A DNA stretch of 17,744 nt from CAYNLG01 sp964397995 (GTDB taxonomy: Bacteria > Planctomycetota > Phycisphaerae > FEN-1346): the NCBI GenBank assembly GCA_964397995.1, contig CAYNLG010000076.1, forward strand, positions 1-17,744, read 5' to 3'. The position numbers and the translations under genes are program-made. How positions within the stretch are numbered: the stretch's first letter is position 1; each line of letters begins with the position of its first letter. The notes under the pieces are model-generated. The model was not told the origin of the DNA. It saw only the letters and a list, made by a program, of their open reading frames with translations, and searched no databases. Of this stretch, positions 6,399 through 14,054 are shown piece after piece.

Positions 6399-7092
6399 CC
6401 CGCTCCTGGACCTGCAGGATGTTCACAAGGCCTACCGGTCGCCGACCGGCGAGCCGGGGCCGACGATTCTGGGCGGCGTGTCGATGACGCTCCAGGCCGG
6501 CGAGGCCGTGGCCGTCGTCGGCCCCTCCGGCTCCGGCAAGAGCACGCTCCTGAACATCATCGGGGCCCTCGACCGGCCGGACCGCGGGACGGTGCGGCTG
6601 GAGGGCGAGGACCTGGCCGGGATGGACGAGCGCCAGCTGGCCGAGCTCCGCAACCGCCGCATCGGCTTCGTCTTCCAGCTCCACCACCTCTTGCCGCAGT
6701 GTACCGCCCTGGAGAACGTGCTGGTGCCGACGCTGGCGGGGCACGCCGGGGGCGGGGGCGACGAGCCGGCGCCGGACCGGGCCCGGGCGCTGCTGGAGCG
6801 CGTCGGCCTCGGCGAGCGCCTGACGTACCGGCCGGGCCAGCTCTCGGGCGGCGAGCGGCAGCGCGTCGCGGTCGCCCGGGCCCTCGTCAACGAGCCGCGC
6901 CTGCTCCTGGCGGACGAGCCGACCGGCTCGCTCGACCGGGCGTCGGCCGATGCGCTGGCCGACCTCCTGGCCGAGCTCAACACCGACGACGGCGTGACGC
7001 TCGTTGTCGTGACGCACGACCGGTCGCTGGCCGACCGGATGGCACGCGAACTGGAGCTCAGGGAGGGGCGCCTCGAGCCCCTCGGGGGCTGA
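6391..7092 (+). CDS. ABC transporter ATP-binding protein, LolD/MacB type
   Basis: 233 residues with all nucleotide-binding-domain motifs in order: Walker A GPSGSGKST (44-52), Q-loop Q96 in VFQLHH, signature LSGGERQR (from 151), Walker B LLLADEPTG (171-179, D175/E176) and H-loop H209 in VVTHD. Sequence and size match the LolD/FtsE/MacB group, which drives mechanotransmission through FtsX-like permeases rather than classic substrate import. ATG 6391 is preferred over an upstream GTG at 6346 because GAGGGAGGA sits 7 nt before it and the family normally begins just before the LxLxxVxKxY strand. It overlaps the glycosyltransferase gene by 8 nt and ends 3 nt before the permease gene, its obvious partner. 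The cargo (lipoprotein, glycolipid or other envelope molecule) cannot be read from the ATPase. Confidence 0.95.
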   Translation: MADPLLDLQDVHKAYRSPTGEPGPTILGGVSMTLQAGEAVAVVGPSGSGKSTLLNIIGALDRPDRGTVRLEGEDLAGMDERQLAELRNRRIGFVFQLHHLLPQCTALENVLVPTLAGHAGGGGDEPAPDRARALLERVGLGERLTYRPGQLSGGERQRVAVARALVNEPRLLLADEPTGSLDRASADALADLLAELNTDDGVTLVVVTHDRSLADRMARELELREGRLEPLGG

Positions 7093-7095
7093 GCC

Positions 7096-10000
7096 ATGAC
7101 GGCCTGGACCCTCATTCGGCGGAGCCTCGGCCACTACTGGCGGACACAACTCGGCGTCCTGGCGGGGGCCGCCGTCGCGACGGCCGTCCTGGTGGGCGGC
7201 CTTGCCATCGGCGACTCCGTCCGGTACAGCCTGCGGCGGCTGGCGCTGGCGCGGCTGGGCGAGGTGCGGCTCGCCCTTGCCGCCGGCGACCGCTACGTCC
7301 GGGCCGACCCCGCTGGGCGGGGCGACCTGGCGGCCGACCTGGCCTCGGACCTCGGGGCGCCGGTCGGGCCGGCCTTGCACCTCGCGGGCTCGGCCACCGG
7401 GCCCGACGGACAGACCCACCTGGCGGGCCTCCAGGTCTACGGCATCGGCGAGCGCTTCACCCGAGCCGTCGGCGACGCCGCGCTCCTCCCCGGCGAGGGC
7501 GGCGTGGTGCTGAACCGGCAGGCGGCCGCACGCCTCGGCGCCGAGCCGGGCGACGAGGTCCTGTTGCGCGTCGAGAAGCCGAGCGCGCTGCCACGCGACG
7601 CGCCCCTGGGACGCGAGAGCGACGCCACCGTGACGCTACGGCTGGCGGTGGTGGCGGTGGCGCCGGACGACGGGGCCGGCCGGTTCGGTCTCCAGGCGAA
7701 CCAGCTCCCTCCGTCGAACGCGTTCGTGCGGCTCGGCGAGCTGCAAGACGCGGTGGAGCTTGCCGGCGGCGCGAATCTGCTCGTGGTCGGCCCGGCCGAG
7801 GGCGGGGCCGACGTGACGGCCGAGGCGGCCGAAGCGGCGCTCGCCAAGCGGTGGCGCCTCGCGGACGCGGGCCTGGCGCTGCGGGCGCTCGAAGGCGGCG
7901 GGGGGGAACTGACGAGCCGGCGCATCTTCATCGCGCCGACTGTCTCCCGCGCCGCCGCGAAGGTCGACCCCGGCGCCGTCGGCGTGCTCACGTACTTCGT
8001 CAACGCGATCGAGACCGGCGAGGGTCCGGACGTCAAGGCGACGCCGTACTCGATGGTGGCGGCGATCGGCCCGCTCGCGGGCGCCCGTCTGGCGGCCCCG
8101 TGGGATGCCGTCGGCGGCCTCGGCGACGAGGGCATGGTCCTCACCCAATGGCTCGCCGACGACCTGGGCGCCGGCGCGGGCCACACCGTGCGTCTCGCGT
8201 ACTACGTGCTGAAGCCCGGCGGGGGCCTGGAGACGCGGACGCGGGCGTTCACGGTCCGAGGGACGATCCTGATGGACCACCCGGCGGCCGACCGGACGCT
8301 GATGCCCCCGTTTCCGGGCCTCGCGAAGCAGGAGGACTGCTCGGACTGGGACGTCGGCATTCCGGTTGCGCTCGACACGATCCGCGACAAGGACGAGGCC
8401 TACTGGGACGCCTACCGCGGCACGCCGAAGGCCTTCGTCAGCCTGGCGGCGGGGCGGGCGATGTGGGGCAACCGGTTCGGCGACCTGACGGCGGTGCGGC
8501 TGCCCGGCGGTGGCGGGGCGGACGGGACGGTCGCGCTGGCCGCGGCGCTGCGAGGGCAACTCGACCCGACGGGGCTGGGCCTCTTTTTCCTGCCGGTGCG
8601 GCAGACGGCCCTGGACGCGAGCGCCGAGGCCCTGGACTTCGGCGAACTCTTCCTCGGCCTCAGCATGTTCCTGCTCGGCTCGGCGCTGCTGCTGGTGGCG
8701 CTGCTGTTCGTCTTCGGCGTCGAGCAGCGGACCGAGGAGATCGGCACGCTGCTCGCCCTCGGCCTGACGCCGCGCCGCGTCCGGTGGCTCATCCTCGGCG
8801 AGGGGGCGGCCCTGGCGCTTGTGGGCGGGGCGGTCGGCACGGGGCTCGGACTCGTCTACACGTGGTTGACCCTCGGGGCCCTGACGGGCGTCTGGAGCGG
8901 CGCGGTGGCCGGCACGACGCTCTTTTTCCACGCGACGCCGGGGTCCGTCGCCATCGGGGCCGCCAGCGGCTTCGTGGCCGCCGTCGCCGCGATGTGGGTG
9001 GCGCTGCGTCGGCGGGCCCGGCGGCCGGCGCGCGAGCTGCTCGCGGGGAGCGAGGCCCTGGACCTGGCGGCCCCGCTGGCCGGGCGGCGGCGCGGGTGGA
9101 TCGCGCTGGCCCTCGGGGCGGCGCTGGTCCTCGCGGCCGGCGCGATGGTCGCGGTCCTCGGCCGGCGGGCGCTCGAGGCCGGCGGCGGCGGGGCCGGCGC
9201 GTTCTTCGGCGCGGGCGCCATGCTCCTGGCCGGCGGCCTCGTCCTCGGCTACGGCATCCTTGCCCTGATGGCGGCCGCGCGCGGCCGGGCGGGCCTGACG
9301 TTCGGCGGTCTGAGCGCCCGCAACGCCACGCGCCGCCGCGGACGCAGCCTCGCGACGCTCGCGCTGCTGGCGTGCGGCACGTTCATGGTGGTGGCCGTGA
9401 CGGCGAACCGGAAGAGCCCCCTGGACGACGCCGGCCGGCGCGCGAGCGGCACGGGCGGCTTCGCCTTGGTGGCCGAGACCGCGACGCCCGTCTACCGCGA
9501 CCTCGACGACCCCGGCGTCCGGGCCGACTACGGCATGCGGGCGCTCGACCGGGCCGTGCGGATCGTCCCCCTCCGCGTCCGCGCGGGCGACGAGGCCAGT
9601 TGCCTGAACCTGAACCGGCCCCAGCAGCCGCGCCTCTTCGGCGTCGACCCGGGGGCGCTGGCCGAGCGCGGGGCCTTCCGTTTCGCACACGCCCCGGAGA
9701 CTGTGCCCGAGGGCGGGCCGTGGGCGCTCCTCGACGCGCGCGGCGGCCCGGACGAGCCCGTCCCGGCCATCGTCGACCATGGGACGCTGCTCTGGTCGCT
9801 CGGCCTCAAGCCCGGCGACACGCTGACGTACACGGCGGCGGACGGGTCGACGTTCGACGTGCGGTTCGTCGCGACCCTGGCCGCCTCGATCCTGCAGGGC
9901 GGCATCGTCATCGACGAGGACGTCTTCCTCGCGAAGTACCCGGGCGTGGGCGGCCACCGGATGTTCCTCATCGACGCGCCCGAGGGCGGGGCCGGGGCGG

Positions 10001-10473
10001 CCGCCGACGTGCTGCGGCGCGGCTTGCGGTCGCGCGGCGTGCGGGTGACGCCGGCCCGGGCGCGGCTCGCCGAGTACTTCCAGGTCGAGAACACGTACCT
10101 TTCGATCTTCCAGCTGCTCGGGGGCTTGGGCCTCGCCATCGGCAGCCTCGGCCTCGGCCTGGTGGTGCTCCGGAACGTGCTGGAGCGGCGCGGCGAACTG
10201 GCGCTGATGCGGGCGGTCGGCTTCGAGCGGGCACGCCTCCGGCGCCTCGTGCTGCTGGAGCATTGGGCCCTGCTGGCGGCGGGCCTGGTGTGGGGGACGC
10301 TGACGGCGGCCGTCGCGGTGATTCCGGCGGTGCTGGGCATGGGCCAGCGCGTGCCGTACGGGTCGGTGGCGGTGCTGGTGGCGGCCATCGGGCTGAGCGG
10401 CCTGGTGTGGATCAGCCTGGCGGCGCGGGCGGCCCTCCGCGGAGCGCTGCTGGAGGGGCTGAGGAGCGAGTAA
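7096..10473 (+). CDS. Large 10-TM ABC permease with two FtsX domains
   Basis: 1125 residues. Predicted membrane helices lie near 19-39, 519-541, 565-590, 618-637, 669-690, 703-728, 751-770, 1002-1025, 1053-1080 and 1092-1110. This is a 4+2+4 layout, as in duplicated FtsX (PF02687) permeases. A first extracytoplasmic domain of about 480 residues lies between TM1 and TM2, a second of about 230 between TM7 and TM8. Each half has the FtsX coupling motif after its second helix: EQRTEEIGTLLALGLTPRR (about 542-560) and RRGELALMRAVGFERARL (about 1030-1047). With the adjacent ATPase it forms a complete type VII-like ABC system in which one polypeptide replaces two permeases. The start at 7096 is 3 nt after the ATPase stop. 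It ends 9 nt from the convergent epimerase gene. The first extracytoplasmic domain is long for the family. Substrate unknown. Confidence 0.92.
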   Translation: MTAWTLIRRSLGHYWRTQLGVLAGAAVATAVLVGGLAIGDSVRYSLRRLALARLGEVRLALAAGDRYVRADPAGRGDLAADLASDLGAPVGPALHLAGSATGPDGQTHLAGLQVYGIGERFTRAVGDAALLPGEGGVVLNRQAAARLGAEPGDEVLLRVEKPSALPRDAPLGRESDATVTLRLAVVAVAPDDGAGRFGLQANQLPPSNAFVRLGELQDAVELAGGANLLVVGPAEGGADVTAEAAEAALAKRWRLADAGLALRALEGGGGELTSRRIFIAPTVSRAAAKVDPGAVGVLTYFVNAIETGEGPDVKATPYSMVAAIGPLAGARLAAPWDAVGGLGDEGMVLTQWLADDLGAGAGHTVRLAYYVLKPGGGLETRTRAFTVRGTILMDHPAADRTLMPPFPGLAKQEDCSDWDVGIPVALDTIRDKDEAYWDAYRGTPKAFVSLAAGRAMWGNRFGDLTAVRLPGGGGADGTVALAAALRGQLDPTGLGLFFLPVRQTALDASAEALDFGELFLGLSMFLLGSALLLVALLFVFGVEQRTEEIGTLLALGLTPRRVRWLILGEGAALALVGGAVGTGLGLVYTWLTLGALTGVWSGAVAGTTLFFHATPGSVAIGAASGFVAAVAAMWVALRRRARRPARELLAGSEALDLAAPLAGRRRGWIALALGAALVLAAGAMVAVLGRRALEAGGGGAGAFFGAGAMLLAGGLVLGYGILALMAAARGRAGLTFGGLSARNATRRRGRSLATLALLACGTFMVVAVTANRKSPLDDAGRRASGTGGFALVAETATPVYRDLDDPGVRADYGMRALDRAVRIVPLRVRAGDEASCLNLNRPQQPRLFGVDPGALAERGAFRFAHAPETVPEGGPWALLDARGGPDEPVPAIVDHGTLLWSLGLKPGDTLTYTAADGSTFDVRFVATLAASILQGGIVIDEDVFLAKYPGVGGHRMFLIDAPEGGAGAAADVLRRGLRSRGVRVTPARARLAEYFQVENTYLSIFQLLGGLGLAIGSLGLGLVVLRNVLERRGELALMRAVGFERARLRRLVLLEHWALLAAGLVWGTLTAAVAVIPAVLGMGQRVPYGSVAVLVAAIGLSGLVWISLAARAALRGALLEGLRSE

Positions 10474-10482
10474 CGCGGCAGC

Positions 10483-11478
10483 CTACGCCCCCACCGCCTC
10501 CTGGGCCGCGCACACCCGGTCCACCATCGCATGCAGCTCCGCGTCGGGCGTGGTGGCGCCGGCGCGCTGCCGGTAGTGCTCGGCCACGCGGGCGAGGCCG
10601 TCCTCCAGGCCCACGTCGCACGTGAAGTCCCCAGCCACGCGCATCACCTTCGTGTTGTCGAAGAGCACCGGCCACATCTTGTCGCCGCGCAGCGGGCCTT
10701 CCCAGTCGCCGTTGAAGCGGACGAGGGTGTCGGTCGGCACGTGGACGATGCGGGTCTCGGTGTCAAGGACGCGGCCGATGGTCTGGAAGATGGTGTCCCA
10801 GGTGAAGCTCTCCATGTGGCGCGTGATGTGGAACGCCTCGCCGAGGGCGGCGTCGTTGCCAAGCAGCCGCGCGAACGGCTTGGCGAAGTCGTCCGAGTGG
10901 GTGTAAGTCCAGAGGCTGGTGCCGTCGCCGTGGACGACGACGGGTTTGCCCTGGCGGATGCGCCAGGCCCAGTCGTCGCCGTCCGCGATGCCGCCCGGGA
11001 ACTTGCGGCGGAAGGTGTGGCTGGGCCGGACGACGGTGACGGGCAGGTCGCCGGCGGCGTGGGCCTCCATCAGGAGGGCTTCCATCTCGGCCTTGGCGCG
11101 ACTGTAGGCCCAGTAGGGGTTGACGAGGGGGACGTCCTCGGTGATGACGACGCGCTCGGGCGGCTTCTGGTAGGCCGAGGCCGACGAGATGAAGACGTAT
11201 TGGCCGCACTCGCCGCTGAAGGTGGCGACGTCGCGTCGGACGGCCGCCGGCGTGAAGGCGATGAACTGGCAGACGGCGTCGAAGCGGCGGTCCGCCAGCG
11301 CCGTGTAGGCGGTGTCGTCGGCCAGGTCGCCGGTCAGTTGCTCGATGGCGCCCGGGAGCGGTTCGTCGCCGCGGCCGCGGTTAAAGACGGTGACCTCGTG
11401 GCCGAGGCGGACGCTCTCGTGGACGCAGGAGTAGCTGATCTCGCCGGTGCCGCCAATGTAGAGGACGCGGAGGGCCAT
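10483..11478 (-). CDS. NAD-dependent epimerase/dehydratase (SDR family)
   Basis: 331 residues, extended short-chain dehydrogenase/reductase fold. The N-terminal Rossmann motif is VLYIGGTGEIS (5-15); the third glycine of GxxGxxG is a serine, as in a known epimerase subgroup with GGTGxIS. FNRGRG (33-38) follows the second strand. The catalytic triad is visible as S99/S100 in FISSASAY, Y125 and K129 in YSRAK. It should bind NAD(P) and act on a nucleotide sugar or similar substrate, which cannot be told from sequence. The start at 11478 is chosen over a far upstream in-frame ATG at 11586 because AGGAG lies 4 nt before it and the Rossmann strand begins at once; the upstream extension is Pro/Arg-rich. 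It lies 121 bp downstream of pyrC with its own candidate promoter, and is convergent with the ABC permease gene. Confidence 0.88.
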   Translation of the reverse strand: MALRVLYIGGTGEISYSCVHESVRLGHEVTVFNRGRGDEPLPGAIEQLTGDLADDTAYTALADRRFDAVCQFIAFTPAAVRRDVATFSGECGQYVFISSASAYQKPPERVVITEDVPLVNPYWAYSRAKAEMEALLMEAHAAGDLPVTVVRPSHTFRRKFPGGIADGDDWAWRIRQGKPVVVHGDGTSLWTYTHSDDFAKPFARLLGNDAALGEAFHITRHMESFTWDTIFQTIGRVLDTETRIVHVPTDTLVRFNGDWEGPLRGDKMWPVLFDNTKVMRVAGDFTCDVGLEDGLARVAEHYRQRAGATTPDAELHAMVDRVCAAQEAVGA

Positions 11479-11482
11479 CGGG

Positions 11483-11487
11483 CTCCT
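11483..11487 (-). promoter_or_regulatory. Ribosome binding site deciding the epimerase start
   Basis: AGGAG on the minus strand (within AAAGGAG) lies 4 nt before the ATG at 11478. The in-frame ATG at 11586 has no comparable site. Confidence 0.5.
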
Positions 11488-11539
11488 TTCGGGTTGCGGG
11501 TCGCCTGGGGCGGCGCGGGGCCGCGCGTGCCGAGGCGCC

Positions 11540-11568
11540 AGGATAGCGGCTGGGGCGGCGGATTGCCA
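11540..11568 (-). promoter_or_regulatory. Weak candidate promoter for the epimerase gene
   Basis: On the minus strand, TGGCAA (11563-11568, 3/6 to the -35 consensus), 17-nt spacer, TATCCT (11540-11545, 4/6 to -10), placed in the 121-bp gap between pyrC and the epimerase gene. It is one of the few AT-containing spots in the gap. Pattern match only. Confidence 0.25.
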
Positions 11569-11599
11569 GCGCTCGCGCGGGGTCATCCGGCCGGGCCGG

Positions 11600-12907
11600 T
11601 CAGGAGGCGGCGTCGCGGTCGAAGACGACGCGGCCGGCGACGACGGTGAGGACGGCGCGGCCGGCGACGTCCCAGCCGGTGAACGGGCAGTTCCGGGCGC
11701 GCGAAACGAAACGGGCCGGCTCGATGCGCCACCGGGCCTCGGGGTCGAGGACCGTTACGTCCGCGGGGCTGCCGATGGCAAGCGTCCCGCCCGGCAGGCC
11801 CAAGACGGCCGCGGGCCGCGCCGCCATGCGGTCGATGAGCTCGGGCCACGTGAGGCGGCCGCAGGCGACGAGGACACGGGCGGCCACGGCGACGGCGGTC
11901 TCCAGGCCGACGAGGCCGGCCGGGGCGTCGGCCAGGGGCAGCGCCTTGGCGGCCATGGGGTGGGGGGCGTGGTCAGTCGCGATCGCGTCAATCGTCCCGT
12001 CGACGATGGCCTCGACGACGGCCGCGACGTCCGCCTCCCCCCGCAGCGGCGGATTGACCTTGAAGAGGGCGTCGCCGCCGGCCAGGGCCGCGTCCGTCAG
12101 GGCCAGGTGGTGGGGCGTCGCCTCGGCGGTGACCGGGGCGCCGGCGGCCTTGGCGCGGCGGATGGCCTCGACGGAGGCGGCGGTCGAGACGTGGGCGACG
12201 TGGACGCGGCAGCCGAGGCGGGCGGCGGCCTGGCAGGCCCGCCGGACGGCGGCGGACTCGGCCTCCGGCGGGATGCCGGGGACGCCCAGCGTCTCGGCGA
12301 CCGGCCCGGCGTGCATCACCCCCTCGCCGGCCAGGGCCGCGTCTTCGCAGTGGCAGATGACGACGAGCCCCGCGCGGGCGGCGGCCCGGCAGACGGCGTC
12401 GAAGACGGCGGGGTCGGCGACGTCGTCGCCATCGTCGGAGCAGGCGACCGCGCCGGCCTCCTTCATCGCCGCCAAGTCCGCCGGCTCGGCGCCCGCCCGG
12501 CCGCGCGTCATCGCCGCCACCGGATAGACCCGCGCGGCGCCGGCCGCCTGGCCCCGCGCGATGTAGGCCGACACCCGGTCAGGCGTGTCGAGGGGCGGCG
12601 TGGTGTTGGGCATGGCGCAGACGGCGGTGAAGCCGCCGGCGGCCGCCGCCGCGGCGCCGGTGGCGACGGTCTCGGCCAGGTCCGCTGGCGGGTCGCCCTC
12701 GGGCGGCTCGCGCAGGTGGATGTGCAGGTCCACCAGGCCCGGGACGACCAGGCGGCCGGCGCAGTCGATCCGCCGCGCGCCCTCGGGGGCGGTGCCGATG
12801 TCGCCGACGGCGCGGACGCGGCCGGCGTCGAGGAGCAGGTCGCCGACGGTGTCGAGGCCGGCGGCGGGGTCGACGAGGCGTCCGCCCGTAAGGAGCAGGG
12901 CCGTCAT
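11600..12907 (-). CDS. pyrC: Dihydroorotase, class I, catalytically complete
   Basis: 435 residues; closes N-carbamoyl-L-aspartate to dihydroorotate, the third step of pyrimidine synthesis, in the cytoplasm. The amidohydrolase metal site is visible: H62 and H64 in LHIHLREP, the bridging aspartate in CSDDGDD (D158/D159), H186 in CHCED, H239 in VAHVST, and D312 in ATDHAPH. The substrate-loop arginine R66 and the AMPNTTPP motif (98-105) are also present. This is the class I pattern of Aquifex/Bacillus enzymes, in which an aspartate replaces the carboxylated lysine of E. coli PyrC. Because the metal ligands are complete, it is not the inactive PyrC' partner found in some pyrB operons. It overlaps the pyrB stop as ATGA, with GGAGG 10 nt before the ATG. 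Dihydroorotase and aspartate carbamoyltransferase of this class often associate physically; that is likely here but inferred. Confidence 0.95.
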   Translation of the reverse strand: MTALLLTGGRLVDPAAGLDTVGDLLLDAGRVRAVGDIGTAPEGARRIDCAGRLVVPGLVDLHIHLREPPEGDPPADLAETVATGAAAAAAGGFTAVCAMPNTTPPLDTPDRVSAYIARGQAAGAARVYPVAAMTRGRAGAEPADLAAMKEAGAVACSDDGDDVADPAVFDAVCRAAARAGLVVICHCEDAALAGEGVMHAGPVAETLGVPGIPPEAESAAVRRACQAAARLGCRVHVAHVSTAASVEAIRRAKAAGAPVTAEATPHHLALTDAALAGGDALFKVNPPLRGEADVAAVVEAIVDGTIDAIATDHAPHPMAAKALPLADAPAGLVGLETAVAVAARVLVACGRLTWPELIDRMAARPAAVLGLPGGTLAIGSPADVTVLDPEARWRIEPARFVSRARNCPFTGWDVAGRAVLTVVAGRVVFDRDAAS

Positions 12908-13872
12908 GCCGGCGGGCCCTCCGGGGTGGCCTCGTCGTCGGCGTCGCCCGCGCCGATGCAGAGGCCGAGGACGGCCATGCGGACCGCCACGCCGCACGTC
13001 ACTTGGTCCAGGATGACGCTCTGGGGCCCGTCGGCGACCTCGCTCGTGAGCTCGATGCCGCGGTTCATCGGCCCGGGGTGCATGACGACGCAGCCGTCCT
13101 TGGCGGCGGCGAGGCGGTCGGCGGTGAGCTGGTAGCCGGCGATGAAGGCGTCGACGTCGAAGGTGACGGCCTCGTGCCGCTCGAACTGGACGCGGAGCAT
13201 CATGACGGCGTCGCACGCCGGAAGGACCGCGTCGAAGTCGGTCGCGGTCTCGACCTCGACATCGAGACCGTCGAGGAAGACGTCCGGGCCGACGAAGACG
13301 ACCCGCGCGCCGAGCTTCGAGAGGGCGTGCAGGTTGCTCCGGGCGACGCGGCTGTGGCGGACGTCGCCCACGAGGGCGACGGTCAGGCCGTCGACGCGGC
13401 CGAAGCGGCGGCGCAGGGTCAGCATGTCCAGCAGCGCCTGGGTCGGGTGCTCGTGCGTCCCGTCGCCGGCGTTCAGGACCGAGCACGCGACCGACTCCGC
13501 CAGTTCGTGCGGCGCGCGGACCTGCCGGTGGCGCAGGACGATGGCGTCCAGGCCCATCGCCTCGAGGGTCCGGGCGGTGTCGGCGAGCGTCTCGCGCTTG
13601 GCCAGGCTGCTGGAGGCGGCGTGGAACTGGACGACGCGGCCGCCGAGGCGCTCCGCGGCCAAAGTGAACGAGGTCCGCGTCCGCGTCGATTCCTCGCAGA
13701 AGAGGTTCAGGACGGTGCGGCCTTCGAGGAGGCGCGGGGCGCCGCGCCCGCCCGTCGCGTACGGAAAGAACCGGTCGGCCGTGTCGAGCACGGTGCCGAT
13801 GGCGTCGGCCGACAGGTCCTCCAGGCCGAGGAGATGGCGGCGGGTCCAGGCGGTGGTCGCGAGCTTCGCCAT
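12904..13872 (-). CDS. pyrB: Aspartate carbamoyltransferase catalytic subunit
   Basis: 322 residues, close to the usual 300-315; joins carbamoyl phosphate and L-aspartate. The carbamoyl-phosphate loop STRTRTSF (62-69), the neighbouring-subunit loop SSSLAKRET (87-95, K92), R114, HEHPTQALLD (140-149), GDVRHSRVARSN (169-180), R227 in MLRVQFER and HPGPMNRG (265-272) are all in order. Every catalytic residue expected is present. No regulatory PyrI subunit is encoded beside it. The start at 13872 is preferred to an ATG at 13908 because GGAGG lies 6 nt upstream and because 13908 falls inside the candidate -10 box. The last 10 to 15 residues are an acidic extension. It is co-translated with pyrC through a 4-nt ATGA overlap. 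The leader is too short for a PyrR-type attenuator. Confidence 0.96.
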   Translation of the reverse strand: MAKLATTAWTRRHLLGLEDLSADAIGTVLDTADRFFPYATGGRGAPRLLEGRTVLNLFCEESTRTRTSFTLAAERLGGRVVQFHAASSSLAKRETLADTARTLEAMGLDAIVLRHRQVRAPHELAESVACSVLNAGDGTHEHPTQALLDMLTLRRRFGRVDGLTVALVGDVRHSRVARSNLHALSKLGARVVFVGPDVFLDGLDVEVETATDFDAVLPACDAVMMLRVQFERHEAVTFDVDAFIAGYQLTADRLAAAKDGCVVMHPGPMNRGIELTSEVADGPQSVILDQVTCGVAVRMAVLGLCIGAGDADDEATPEGPPA

Positions 13873-13878
13873 GGCGGG

Positions 13879-13883
13879 CCTCC
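13879..13883 (-). promoter_or_regulatory. Ribosome binding site deciding the pyrB start
   Basis: GGAGG on the minus strand, 6 nt before the ATG at 13872. It supports this start over the ATG at 13908. Confidence 0.6.
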
Positions 13884-13906
13884 GGACGGGGGTGCGTAGT
13901 GGCGCC

Positions 13907-13936
13907 ATGATAGGTCGGGGCGGCGAGGGTCGGCAA
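13907..13936 (-). promoter_or_regulatory. Candidate sigma70-type promoter for pyrBC
   Basis: On the minus strand, -35 TTGCCG (13931-13936, 4/6), 18-nt spacer, -10 TATCAT (13907-13912, 5/6). Transcription would start near 13900, leaving a leader of about 28 nt containing the GGAGG site. This is the best promoter-like match noticed in the window, though without experimental support. Confidence 0.5.
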
Positions 13937-14019
13937 CTGAAAAGGCGATGCCGCCCGAACCCCGGTGGTCAAGGCATGGTGGCCCTTCTTGCCGGGCCGC
14001 TCGCCGGTCCTTTTCGCCG

Positions 14020-14039
14020 GCCCGCTTGCCTTCGCGGGC
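14020..14039 (-). terminator. GC hairpin downstream of the radical SAM operon
   Basis: GCCCGC and GCGGGC (14020-14025 and 14034-14039) form a perfect 6-bp stem with an 8-nt loop, 16 nt past the stop of the intact radical SAM gene. No T run follows on the minus strand, so it would mark a Rho-type or processed end at best. Confidence 0.25.
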
Positions 14040-14054
14040 GCCGAGGGGGCGCCG

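Noticed and set aside
7636..10263. An 875-codon minus-strand open frame opposite the permease
   Set aside because: Same reason: low-complexity antisense translation without family features.
6699..10625. A 1308-codon open frame on the plus strand running through the ABC ATPase and permease genes
   Set aside because: It is in a different frame from the two clearly recognisable genes. Its translation is Arg/Gly/Ala/Pro-rich without motifs, and stop codons are rare in all frames at this GC content.
11453..11463. Broken glycine motif in the SDR epimerase (GGTGEIS in place of GxxGxxG)
   Set aside because: GGTGxIS is, as far as I recall, a normal variant in one epimerase subgroup, and the Ser/Tyr/Lys residues are intact.
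11600..12907. PyrC as an inactive dihydroorotase-like PyrC' subunit
   Set aside because: All metal ligands (H62, H64, D158/D159, H186, H239, D312) are present.
13873..13908. Longer pyrB start at 13908
   Set aside because: It lies inside the candidate -10 box, has no Shine-Dalgarno site, and adds residues not seen in the family.
12908..13972. In-frame upstream extension of pyrC across pyrB
   Set aside because: The extension overlaps the real pyrB gene in another frame. Dihydroorotase similarity begins at the ATG at 12907.
13957..14054. A Lys/Pro/Ala-rich minus-strand reading (PAKASGPAKRTGERPGKKG) just past the radical SAM stop
   Set aside because: It is not in frame with the radical SAM gene and has no start or ribosome site. 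It could be a relic tail but cannot be supported as a gene.
13873..14054. PyrR-binding attenuator or riboswitch upstream of pyrB
   Set aside because: The likely leader is only about 28 nt, and no antiterminator/terminator pair or conserved riboswitch element was seen.
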